Under the pieces are notes generated by a model. It saw nothing but the letters and a program-made list of their open reading frames with translations, was not told where the DNA came from and searched no databases. From Collinsella ihumii (GTDB taxonomy: Bacteria; Actinomycetota; Coriobacteriia; Coriobacteriales; Coriobacteriaceae), in assembly GCF_900046475.1 (NCBI RefSeq), contig NZ_FCOU01000011.1, forward strand, positions 24,618-88,617: DNA of 64,000 nt, given 5' to 3'. Shown here piece by piece: positions 54,860 through 62,371 of this stretch. Numbering within the stretch: the first letter of the stretch is position 1; every line of letters begins with the position of its first letter. The position numbers and the translations under genes were made by a program.

Positions 54860-55265
54860 GAGCAGAATGCTCCGTCTGCTGGCGATCGCGCTGCTCGTGG
54901 CCGGCGCGATCGCGGGAGGAAACGCGCTGGCCAGCACCGGGTGGGCTCCGGCGCTTCGGTCCGTGGCCGACCGCATCCTCCCCTATCCCGAGGTGACCAT
55001 GTGGGCACCCGCCCCTGAACCGGGCAGCCACGTGAGCACGTATGCCGACGCGACGGGAGCCGGCTCGAACTACGTCTACGACGTGCAGGCTGCTGACGCG
55101 AACGGAGACACCCGCGAGCTCCAGCTCATCTTTTTCGGCTCCGAGTCGAGCGGAAGCGGCTGGCTCGAGATCGAGGCGCGGGGAGGGTCGGGCGTGCACT
55201 ACCGGGCATGCGAGGAGACGGCCGTGCCCGACGACGCCGTCGCAGCACTCGGCGAGCGCCGATAA
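54852..55265 (+). CDS. YxeA/DUF1093-like secreted protein
   Basis: 137 residues: one N-terminal hydrophobic segment (LLAIALLVAGAIAGGNALA) and a small extracytoplasmic domain with SNYVYDVQAADANGDTRELQ, then LIFFGSESSGSGWLEIEA and VPDDAVAAL. This pattern fits the YxeA family, whose members accompany LanFEG-type transporters and two-component systems. Last gene of the transporter operon by overlap. Role unknown; probably an accessory of the transporter. Confidence 0.7.
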   Translation: MCKSRMLRLLAIALLVAGAIAGGNALASTGWAPALRSVADRILPYPEVTMWAPAPEPGSHVSTYADATGAGSNYVYDVQAADANGDTRELQLIFFGSESSGSGWLEIEARGGSGVHYRACEETAVPDDAVAALGERR

Positions 55266-55382
55266 CCCGGGAGACGCTGTTTGATTGCGTTCAGATTCGC
55301 TGAAGTAGGTGCAGAATGTATATTCCCATCCCGAAACTGTATAAAAATCCGCTTCGAGCAAAACCCACAGGGAGAGTAGGCT

Positions 55383-55517
55383 GAGTTTGGTGCGATTTTT
55401 GAGGCCCATTTCCCCACCATCGCTACACCCCTCAGCATTTCCGCAGGAAACAACTGGGCAAATGCCGAGGGGTGCGGCGCATGTGGGCGAAGGGCACCGA
55501 AAAATCGCACCAAACTC
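55383..55517. repeat. Long imperfect palindrome, 18-bp outer arms
   Basis: GAGTTTGGTGCGATTTTT at 55383-55400 has its exact complement at 55500-55517. Inside, CACCCCTCAGCATTT pairs with AAATGCCGAGGGGTG with one mismatch, so most of the 135 bp can fold into one long hairpin. Located between the YxeA gene and the response regulator. Confidence 0.85.
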
Positions 55518-55875
55518 GATATACATGTTTTTTGACACATTTCGAGACGGGGCAAACGGCCGTCCCGGCCGGCTCCGCCGGCGACTCACCCCATGCGGGC
55601 CGGTCCAATCGAAATCCGGATGAGGTCGGCCGGGGCGGAGGGTCGGCTAAAGCTGCAATCGGGCCGTTTTGTTCACCGGCGGCGTCATCCGCAGGGCGAC
55701 AGGACGGCTTGGAGCTCAGCCCCCATCGCTTGGCCCCATCAGGGCCAAGCGTTCGAACGATGGCGGTAAGGACGAGGCGCGGCCGATCGCGGCATCGGCG
55801 GGCGATACCCCGATTGCTTGCCCTCCGCACCCCGTCCGCACGTATAATCTCGACAGGAATTCAGGGAGGTTGCGC
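55518..55875. other. Upstream region of the two-component system
   Basis: Mostly unexplained, no gene seen. It contains a perfect CGCTTGGCCC/GGGCCAAGCG hairpin (55727-55751) nested in a CCATCG/CGATGG pair, and a -10-like TATAAT at 55843-55848 with TTGCCC 19 bp upstream as the probable regulator promoter. Confidence 0.5.
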
Positions 55876-56538
55876 ATGGCGCGCATATTGGTGATAGACG
55901 ACGAACGCGCGATTCTCGACGTCCTTGCGCGGATACTCGGCAAAGACGGCCACGAGATCGTCAAAGAGAGCGATCCTGCGCAGGTCCTGGACATGAACCT
56001 CGCCCGCTTCGACCTCATCCTGTGCGACGTCATGATGCCGAACCTCGACGGCTTCGAGCTCGTGCGGCGCATCCGGCCGCTCTTCGACGGCCCCATCCTC
56101 TTCCTCACCGCCAAGGTCGCCGAAGAGGACGCCGTCAGCGGCTATGGGCTGGGCGCAGACGACTACGTCCGCAAGCCCTTCGGCGCGTCCGAGCTGCGCG
56201 CCAAGGTCGCCGCGCACCTGCGTCGGGAGCACCGCCCCCATGCGCACGCCCTCTCGTTCGGCGACGTGCGCCTCGATCTGGAAGCCCGCGACCTGGCCGT
56301 CGGCGGGACGACCGTGCCGCTCACGCCCACCGAGTACGCCATCTGCGAGCACCTGGCGCGCCATCCCGGCCAGGTCATGAGCCGCGCGCAGATTCGCGAA
56401 GCCGTGCTCGGATGGAGCAGCGACGCCGACGACGCGGCGATATCCATGCAGGTCAGCCGCTTGCGCAAGAAGCTCGCCGCCGTCGGTGCAGACCCGATCG
56501 CGACGGTATGGGGAATGGGATACAAATGGCAGCTCTGA
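55876..56538 (+). CDS. OmpR-family response regulator
   Basis: 220 residues: receiver domain with phospho-Asp D51 (DLILCDVMMPNLDGF), the conserved Thr of LFLTAK and Lys of YVRKPFG, then a winged-helix DNA-binding domain (LSFGDVRLDLEARDL, LTPTEYAICEHLARHPGQVM, VSRLRKKLAAVG, TVWGMGYKWQL). GGGAGG precedes the ATG. It overlaps its kinase gene. Likely regulates the adjacent LanFEG-like transporter, as in LanR/K and BceR/S-type systems. Confidence 0.92.
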   Translation: MARILVIDDERAILDVLARILGKDGHEIVKESDPAQVLDMNLARFDLILCDVMMPNLDGFELVRRIRPLFDGPILFLTAKVAEEDAVSGYGLGADDYVRKPFGASELRAKVAAHLRREHRPHAHALSFGDVRLDLEARDLAVGGTTVPLTPTEYAICEHLARHPGQVMSRAQIREAVLGWSSDADDAAISMQVSRLRKKLAAVGADPIATVWGMGYKWQL

Positions 56539-57998
56539 CATCTGCGCAAGCTGCCGGCAAACGCCGGGGCATGCCGCTCGCATTCGTCATTGCCCGGTAC
56601 TTCGTCTACTCGTTTGTCGCCGTGGGCATCACATGGGTCGCCGCGTTCATGCTGCTCTCCTCCGCCATCAATACGGGCTATGTGGTCGAAGCGAGCTGGG
56701 GACCCGCCAACGCGCGCGCCGTCGCAACGGAGCTTATGGACGCGGATTCCCTGGAGCCTGTGGACATTCCGACCTCCTACCGCTACCTAATCGTGGACGC
56801 CTCCGGGAGGACGGTGGCGACCGACCTTGAGGGGGCGCAGCTCGGCCATGCTGCGGAGGCGGCCGACGCGGCCCTTGGGGCCCAGTCCGAAGACATCGCG
56901 ATCGAGGGCGGAGGCGGCGGGCTCACGTTCGCCTCGTTTTCCGTCACCCGCGGCGGGGCCTGCGTCCTCGTATCGGAATACCTGCCGCAATGGGCGTCGC
57001 GCGATCTTGCCGAGACCCTCCCCAACCCGCAGAACATCATGTTCGCCATCGGGATCGCGGGCAGCGCCCTCGCCCTTGCGCTCGTGGCGCACCGGGCGAG
57101 CCGTGTGATCTCGCGCAAGATGCGGCCGCTCGCCGACGCCGCCGTGCGCATCGGGCAGGAGGAGCTCGACTTTTCCGTCGGACGGACCAACGTGCGCGAG
57201 GTGAACGACATCCTCGCCGCCATGGACGCCATGCGCTCGTCGCTCGCCGAATCGCTCGATGCCCGCTGGCAGGCGGAGCGGGCGCAACGTGAGCAGATGG
57301 CATCGCTCGCCCACGACCTCAAGACGCCGCTGACGGTCCTGCGCGCCAACGCCGACTTCGTGGCCGAGGAGCTCGAGTGCGACGAGACGCCGCGCGAAGA
57401 CGAGCGTGGCGATATCGCTGCCGCCGCCCGCGATATCGCGGTGAGCGCCGAGCGCCTCGACAGCTACGTGCGGCTGCTCATCGAGGCGTCACGCGGGGCG
57501 GGCAGCGCGGCGAAGGCCCCCGTCTCGCCCGTCGAGCTCTGCCGCCATGTTGTCCTGGAGGCCGAGCCCGTCGCCCGCGCGCGGGGAATCGAGCTCGCAC
57601 CGAGCATCCAGCCCGCCGTCGCAGGGGCCCCTGACGCCCTGCTCGACCGCACCATGCTCACGCGGGCCGTCTCGAACCTCGTCTCCAACGCCGTCGAACA
57701 TGCGCACTCCCGTGTAGAGATCTCCTGCATACTCGACGGCGGCTCTCTCGTGATCGAGGTCGGCGACGACGGCGCGGGCTTCTCGCCCGCCGCCCTCAAG
57801 CACGGCTGCGAGCGGCTCTTCACCGACGACTCCTCTCGCAGCACGACCGGCGGCGAGCGGCACTACGGTCTCGGGCTCTTCGGCGCGGCCGAGGCCGCCC
57901 GCGCCCACGAAGGCTCGATCACGCTCGCGAATCGCATCGACGCTCACGGAGCGGTCCTCGGCGCCACAGCGACGATGCGCCTTCCCCTCTCTGCATAA
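56526..57998 (+). CDS. Sensor histidine kinase
   Basis: 490 residues: two membrane spans (about 17-45 and 172-190) around an extracytoplasmic domain of some 120 residues, a HAMP region, dimerisation helix with phospho-His H263 (ASLAHDLKTPLTVLRANADF) and a HATPase domain (NLVSNAVEHA, EVGDDGAGFS, GERHYGLGLFGAAEAA). The start at 56526 lies inside the response regulator gene (13-nt overlap); an ATG 15 codons on is an alternative. The sizeable sensor domain differs from the very short loops of BceS-type kinases. Confidence 0.9.
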   Translation: MAALTSAQAAGKRRGMPLAFVIARYFVYSFVAVGITWVAAFMLLSSAINTGYVVEASWGPANARAVATELMDADSLEPVDIPTSYRYLIVDASGRTVATDLEGAQLGHAAEAADAALGAQSEDIAIEGGGGGLTFASFSVTRGGACVLVSEYLPQWASRDLAETLPNPQNIMFAIGIAGSALALALVAHRASRVISRKMRPLADAAVRIGQEELDFSVGRTNVREVNDILAAMDAMRSSLAESLDARWQAERAQREQMASLAHDLKTPLTVLRANADFVAEELECDETPREDERGDIAAAARDIAVSAERLDSYVRLLIEASRGAGSAAKAPVSPVELCRHVVLEAEPVARARGIELAPSIQPAVAGAPDALLDRTMLTRAVSNLVSNAVEHAHSRVEISCILDGGSLVIEVGDDGAGFSPAALKHGCERLFTDDSSRSTTGGERHYGLGLFGAAEAARAHEGSITLANRIDAHGAVLGATATMRLPLSA

Positions 57999-58023
57999 AA
58001 ACGGCCCGTCCCAACAAACGCCG

Positions 58024-58512
58024 TCACTTCCGGCGCACGGGCATCCAGATCTCGCTGTAGGCCGTATTGTCCTCGCTCACGTCGCTGAACGAGAACATGC
58101 GGAAGCCGTCGAGCTCGTAGGGCGCCTCCGCGAGCCACTCGCCGTAGACGCGCGCCGTCGTCTGCTGCATATCCTGGGGATAGGGGCCGTCACTGGAAAA
58201 GATCGCCCAGGTGAGCGCAGGAATCTCAACGAGGTCGAGCCCTTCCGCCGCCTCGGTCGACGTCGTCGCCACGCCGATCAGGTGCGTGAGCTCCCCCGAC
58301 TCCTCTTGGAAGTCCGTGTCTGAGTTCCACGACGCATTGATCACGCGGCGCGGCTCCATATCCATCAAGCGATGCATCTCCGCCCGTTGCCCGGGCGTGA
58401 TGCTGCGAGCAAGCTCGGCGATGGCCGCGTTCTCCCCCTCGAACTGCATGGGCACGCGCGCGACCACCCCCGCCAGACGAAAGGCCGGCATATCGACGAT
58501 GCGGTAATCCAT
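58024..58512 (-). CDS. GyrI-like small-molecule-binding protein
   Basis: 162 residues of the GyrI/AraC-effector-binding (SRPBCC-like duplicated) fold without a DNA-binding domain: DYRIVDMPAFRLAGVVARVP at the start, then LTHLIGVATTS, VEIPALTWAIFSSDGPYPQD, VYGEWLAEAPYELDGFRMFS and a final EIWMPVRRK, the usual family ending. GAGGAG precedes the ATG. Such proteins bind hydrophobic cations or drugs. Convergent with the kinase gene. Confidence 0.85.
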   Translation of the reverse strand: MDYRIVDMPAFRLAGVVARVPMQFEGENAAIAELARSITPGQRAEMHRLMDMEPRRVINASWNSDTDFQEESGELTHLIGVATTSTEAAEGLDLVEIPALTWAIFSSDGPYPQDMQQTTARVYGEWLAEAPYELDGFRMFSFSDVSEDNTAYSEIWMPVRRK

Positions 58513-58534
58513 ATGAACTCCTCGGTACCTCGAA

Positions 58535-58626
58535 GGTTGACGCTTTTGGGGACAGTCCCTTCTGGACCACGATGGCACATTTGTGCCATCGTGGTCCAGA
58601 AGGGACTGTCCCCAAAAGCGTCAACC
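58535..58626. repeat. 92-bp perfect palindrome (family C)
   Basis: Two 45-nt arms exactly complementary around a TT loop; core CTTTTGGGGACAGTCCCTTC and GGACCACGATGGCACA. Differs from the 52385-52470 element at several positions, each compensated in the opposite arm. It overlaps neither neighbouring gene. Confidence 0.95.
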
Positions 58627-58628
58627 CG

Positions 58629-60386
58629 TCACGGATGCGGCCGGACCCAAGCGAGAAGCGACTCGACATCCGCCGCGGTGAAATCGCGCAGGGCCACATC
58701 GCCTGCCGCAGCGGTCTTCGTGGTGAACGTCCCAAGCTGCAGGCGGCGCTGGAAAGGGGACGCCGAGGCGGTCGCGTGCTGGAGCCGGGATCGCGGCACC
58801 ACCTGGGTTCGACGCTTGATGCCGCCCACGATGGCGACGAGCCGCGTCCGGTCATGCCCGACACGGCTGTCCCGGTAGCGCAGCACGGCTCCGACCGCCA
58901 TCCTCACGACGACCACGGCGCCGACGGCGCAGAGCAGCACGCGAAGCACCGTGCCGAGCACATCCCACGCCCCTCCGGCGGGCAGCATGCGCTCCGCGCA
59001 GCACAGCGCGCCGGCGATCACGACCGCAAGCAGCAGCGCCCTCACGACCGTGCGAAACGCCAGCCTCCGCGCCGCCGCGGGCGGAAGGCGCACCATATGC
59101 GATGCGGCAAGCGCCCCGGCGCATTCGGGGGCGATGGCCTCGAGAAACGCGTCGATTTCGGAAACGCGGATGAACGGGTGCAGCACCACCCCGTCGGAAG
59201 ACGACGTCTCGTCCGCCGACCCGATGCTCCCCACCACGGAGGCGCGGACCTCCGCGTACCCCATGACCTGGCGTATCAGCCCCTGATTGATACTGACGGA
59301 CTGGATGCGCTCGAGCGCCACCATATGCGACGTGCGGTTGAGCAGCCCGCGCTCGACCGAGATGCGTCCGCCCGTGCGCTCCGCGCGGTATCCAGCAAAG
59401 CCGATCAGGCTGAAGACGAACGAGACCGCAAAGCCGACCACGACCGAAAGCACCAGCAAGAGCACCGCGCTGCCGACAAGCAGGCCCACGGGGAGCGCCG
59501 CGACGCTTCCCGCCGCCTCCGAAAGGTTGACGAGCCGGCTTTCCTGCAAGAAGTTGATCCCCTGCACGATGAGGATGAGAAACGCCACTGCCTGCGCGAC
59601 GATGCGCGTCTCCGTGAGCGCCGCGACCACCAGCTGCCCCCGCGTGAGCGTAAAGCATGCGTCCGGGACGCTGCCGGAGGCAGCCGGCGCGAAAGCGTCC
59701 CCGGCGGCCTCCCCCGTCGCCCCCGGGGCGCCTGATTCGGAATCGCCCGCGGGCCTTTCGGAAAGCACCACGGCCTTGCGCCGGAACAGCTCGTCTCGCA
59801 GCGCCTGGGCAAGGCCGGCCTGCAGGCCCGTGATGCGCGTCGCCTCGCCCTCGCTATCCGCGGCGCCCGTGTCCAAATCGAGCGTCATGAGGCCGAACAG
59901 GCGCTCCATCAGACTCGACGACATGTTCACCGTGTGGATATGCTCGTAGGGGACCTGCAGCTGCTTGGCGGTGACGAGCCCGTGGCGCAGCATGATGCCC
60001 GCGTCGGTCAGCTCCCAGGTGCGCGTGCGCCAGGAAACGACCGACCCCACCACGCTTCCCGCGATGAGGAGCGCGGCGATGGCAAAGATCCCGGGCAGGT
60101 TTTCAGGCGTCGAGCCGCCGAGAACCTGGACGATTGCGATGAGGGAGACGCCCAGGGCGGCACCGATGCCGCTCACCGCACCCGACACGAGCGAGAGCGC
60201 GCTTCCGCGGTGCACGCCGGCCAGCTGGGGGTCTGCGCCCTCGAACAGGGAGCGCTCGGGGTTTGCCAGCTGCTCGATCTCCTGCTCGAAGCCCGCGTCA
60301 GCGCTACCTTCCGCAGACGGCGCTATGGGGGCAGGCGGCGCTGGCGCCCCTTCGACCCGGCGGGGCGCCCTGTCCTTTTCGCCCAT
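58629..60386 (-). CDS. Bacterial PH-domain protein, YdbT-like
   Basis: 585 residues: three bacterial PH (bPH2) domains separated by membrane spans. TWELTDAGIMLRHGLVTAKQ then LQVPYEHIHTVNMSSSLMER; RTGGRISVERGLLNRTSHMV with ALERIQSVSINQGLI; and YRDSRVGHDRTRLVAIVGGI with KRRTQVVPRSRLQ are the three starts. An N-terminal 50-residue acidic/Pro-rich cytoplasmic stretch precedes span 1. It follows the small PH protein with a 2-nt gap. YdbS/YdbT pairs affect membrane stress or secondary-metabolite tolerance in Bacillus; exact role unknown. Confidence 0.85.
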   Translation of the reverse strand: MGEKDRAPRRVEGAPAPPAPIAPSAEGSADAGFEQEIEQLANPERSLFEGADPQLAGVHRGSALSLVSGAVSGIGAALGVSLIAIVQVLGGSTPENLPGIFAIAALLIAGSVVGSVVSWRTRTWELTDAGIMLRHGLVTAKQLQVPYEHIHTVNMSSSLMERLFGLMTLDLDTGAADSEGEATRITGLQAGLAQALRDELFRRKAVVLSERPAGDSESGAPGATGEAAGDAFAPAASGSVPDACFTLTRGQLVVAALTETRIVAQAVAFLILIVQGINFLQESRLVNLSEAAGSVAALPVGLLVGSAVLLLVLSVVVGFAVSFVFSLIGFAGYRAERTGGRISVERGLLNRTSHMVALERIQSVSINQGLIRQVMGYAEVRASVVGSIGSADETSSSDGVVLHPFIRVSEIDAFLEAIAPECAGALAASHMVRLPPAAARRLAFRTVVRALLLAVVIAGALCCAERMLPAGGAWDVLGTVLRVLLCAVGAVVVVRMAVGAVLRYRDSRVGHDRTRLVAIVGGIKRRTQVVPRSRLQHATASASPFQRRLQLGTFTTKTAAAGDVALRDFTAADVESLLAWVRPHP

Positions 60387-60388
60387 GG

Positions 60389-60865
60389 CTACACATCCTC
60401 CTTGGCGAGACGGGCGAGCTCGGCGACGCGGTCGCGCAGCATGTTGGCATCATCTTCGGCAAGGCCGGGAATCTCGAAGCTCTCGCCCGCTGTGGAGATG
60501 CGCACGGCGGCCAGGCCGCTCGCCTTGAGAAACGGTCCCTGCTTGGTCTCGACGTGCTGTACGCGCACGAGCGGGACGATGGCGCGCTTCTTGACGAACA
60601 CGCCGTGGTAGAGGTCGACTTCGGTGGGCGTGACCTCGTAGCGCCAGGTCGCGTACTCAACGCGCGGGCTGATCGCCATGTCGCACAGCTCGATGACCAA
60701 AAGGGCGGCGGCGATGGCGACCGGGATGAGGACGGGCCCGCCGAGCCGCTGGACGATCAGCGTGGCGACAGCCCCCACCACAACGGTTCCGGCGATGAGC
60801 GCGAGCGAACTGGCATACCAAACCCGCAGCATGCGCGGATCGAGGCGATGAGAGGGAAGCCCCAT
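60389..60865 (-). CDS. Bacterial PH-domain membrane protein, YdbS-like
   Basis: 158 residues: two membrane spans (about 15-60) and one bPH2 domain (WRYEVTPTEVDLYHGVFVKK, RAIVPLVRVQHVETKQGPFL). Ends with a charged helix. GGAGG-type site (AGGAGTTTTTCC) precedes the start. First gene of a two-gene unit with the YdbT-like protein. Confidence 0.85.
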   Translation of the reverse strand: MGLPSHRLDPRMLRVWYASSLALIAGTVVVGAVATLIVQRLGGPVLIPVAIAAALLVIELCDMAISPRVEYATWRYEVTPTEVDLYHGVFVKKRAIVPLVRVQHVETKQGPFLKASGLAAVRISTAGESFEIPGLAEDDANMLRDRVAELARLAKEDV

Positions 60866-61081
60866 GGAAAAACTCCTCCTGACATGCGGTCGACATGTTG
60901 ATCAGCATGATAGCACCCCCCCCCGAACGCATTTCAATCGGAAGACGGGTACGTCGACTGGAGCCGCACTCGACAAGAGTCGGCGCAAACTGGAGCGACA
61001 ATCGCTACCCCGCGTCCGCGGCGCATCCGATAATGATATCGAGCTCAAACGTGCGTGCACCGTCCACAGAAGGAGAAAGCC

Positions 61082-61831
61082 ATGTTGAACATAGCAAAGA
61101 CCATTCGAGAAAAACGACGGGCGCACGGCTACACCCAAGAGCGCCTCGCCCAAGCGCTGGGACTCACCCCGGCGGCGGTCTCGAAATGGGAGACCGGCCA
61201 GACGCTTCCGGACGTGACGATGCTCGGTCCCCTTGCGGCGATGCTCGGCATCACGACGGACGAGCTGCTGGGATTCGATCCCGATGTGAGCGAGGAGCAC
61301 GCCGAGGAGCTGGTCGAATCCGCCCGGGACGCGCTGGCCCGACGCGACATCTCTGGGGCCATCGAGCGGTGCGAGCGCGCACTGCGGCTCCACCCCGCAA
61401 GCATCACGCTCGCCTTCGCCGTGGCGTCCGCACTCATGGAGATCGCACAGGGAGCCTGCGCCGCGAACGACCCTGCACGGTCCCCGGCGCAGGAAGGCGC
61501 CGCGAAGACCGCGCTCGCGCGCAGCATCGAGCTGTTTGAACGCTGCCGGCAAGAGGGTTCCCTCGAGCAACGCGAAGCCGCCGCCTTCGTTCTTGCCGGA
61601 CAGTACGTTCTGGTCGGCAGGCACGGCGAGGCGCTCGAGGCGGCCCGCTCCATCCGGGCGCCCCAAGCCGACCCGCGCATCATGGAGGCGACGGCGCTCG
61701 CGGCATCCGGCGAGCTCGAACGGGCGGAGGAGCTCGCGCAACGCACGCTTGAGGAGAAGGAGGCCGACGCCTCCGCCCTGAGGGACATCCTCTGCGGCAT
61801 CCGTCGCGCGGCGGCCGCGACGCCGGGGTAA
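61082..61831 (+). CDS. XRE-family regulator with TPR-like C-terminal domain
   Basis: 249 residues: XRE HTH at 1-65 (IAKTIREKRRAHGYTQERLA, QALGLTPAAVSKWETGQTLP, DVTMLGPLAAMLGITTDELL) and a C-terminal helical-repeat region of TPR type (residues 75-245, e.g. DISGAIERCERALRLHPASI). AGAAGGAG precedes the ATG at 61082. This architecture is widespread in Firmicutes and Actinobacteria; repeats may bind a peptide or protein partner. Target genes unknown. Confidence 0.85.
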   Translation: MLNIAKTIREKRRAHGYTQERLAQALGLTPAAVSKWETGQTLPDVTMLGPLAAMLGITTDELLGFDPDVSEEHAEELVESARDALARRDISGAIERCERALRLHPASITLAFAVASALMEIAQGACAANDPARSPAQEGAAKTALARSIELFERCRQEGSLEQREAAAFVLAGQYVLVGRHGEALEAARSIRAPQADPRIMEATALAASGELERAEELAQRTLEEKEADASALRDILCGIRRAAAATPG

Positions 61832-61840
61832 GTGTAGAAC

Positions 61841-61936
61841 ACCCGCTAACGGTACCCAGAACTGGCAGTGAGGGCGCATTTTGAGGCCCTCACTGCCAGT
61901 TCTGGGTACCGTTAGCGGGTACAGTTAGCGGGTAAC
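61841..61936. repeat. Palindrome with ACCCGCTAAC/GTTAGCGGGT arms (family D)
   Basis: Perfect 34-bp arms (61841-61874, 61887-61920) around a 12-nt loop, followed by a partial extra copy of the right end (GTTAGCGGGTA at 61924). Shares ends and a GTACCCAGAA block with 32086-32185. Confidence 0.92.
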
Positions 61937-62063
61937 GCCTCGAGACCCGATCGAAGAGGGCGAAACCGCACCCCGTCCGCATCGGCGAGACCCGGATTCC
62001 GCGATGCCGACGAGACGTTTCCCCTCGCCGACATCGCGGGCTCCCGAAGCACTTGGAGCGCCG

Positions 62064-62177
62064 CTACTCCCGATCGAGCAGCTGGCCCATCGCGACGGGA
62101 TCGCTCCCGTCCAGCGGCGTGACCAACGGCTTGCCGTCGGCGTCGACCAGCACGGTGATGCCGCTTCCTCCCGTCAT
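62064..62177 (-). CDS. Hypothetical 37-residue protein, coupled to a mini-HTH ORF
   Basis: Short frame beginning MTGGSGITVLVDADGKPLVT and ending PVAMGQLLDRE. Its ATG overlaps the TAA stop of the preceding 26-residue frame (TAATG). It may be the C-terminal part of a once longer HTH regulator now in a separate frame, or a coupled micro-gene. No family recognised. Confidence 0.35.
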   Translation of the reverse strand: MTGGSGITVLVDADGKPLVTPLDGSDPVAMGQLLDRE

Positions 62178-62257
62178 TAGAGCCGACGCGCCAGCTCCTC
62201 CTGGGTGAGGCCACGCTCGCGGCGCAGGCGTGACAGGGCATCTTTCAGCATGATCAT
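62177..62257 (-). CDS. Truncated HTH or 26-residue micro-ORF
   Basis: Frame MIMLKDALSRLRRERGLTQE ELARRL followed by TAA. It matches only helices 1-2 of an XRE domain and stops where the recognition helix should begin. GGAG precedes the ATG. Most simply a truncated regulator; its overlap with the next short frame suggests the two halves stayed together after an internal deletion. Confidence 0.35.
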   Translation of the reverse strand: MIMLKDALSRLRRERGLTQEELARRL

Positions 62258-62371
62258 CGAGGGCTCCTCTCGGTCGGGTCTACCACCATTGTCACCGGCG
62301 GTGCCCGGCACGTCGAGCAACAACCTGTTGCATGGCCCGCGCCTGCCGCGCCGCGCCAGCCAACTCCTTGG

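Noticed and set aside
55266..55875. A hidden lantibiotic precursor between the transporter and the two-component system
   Set aside because: No short frame with a leader and a Cys/Ser/Thr-rich core plus ribosome site was found; the gap is dominated by palindromes.
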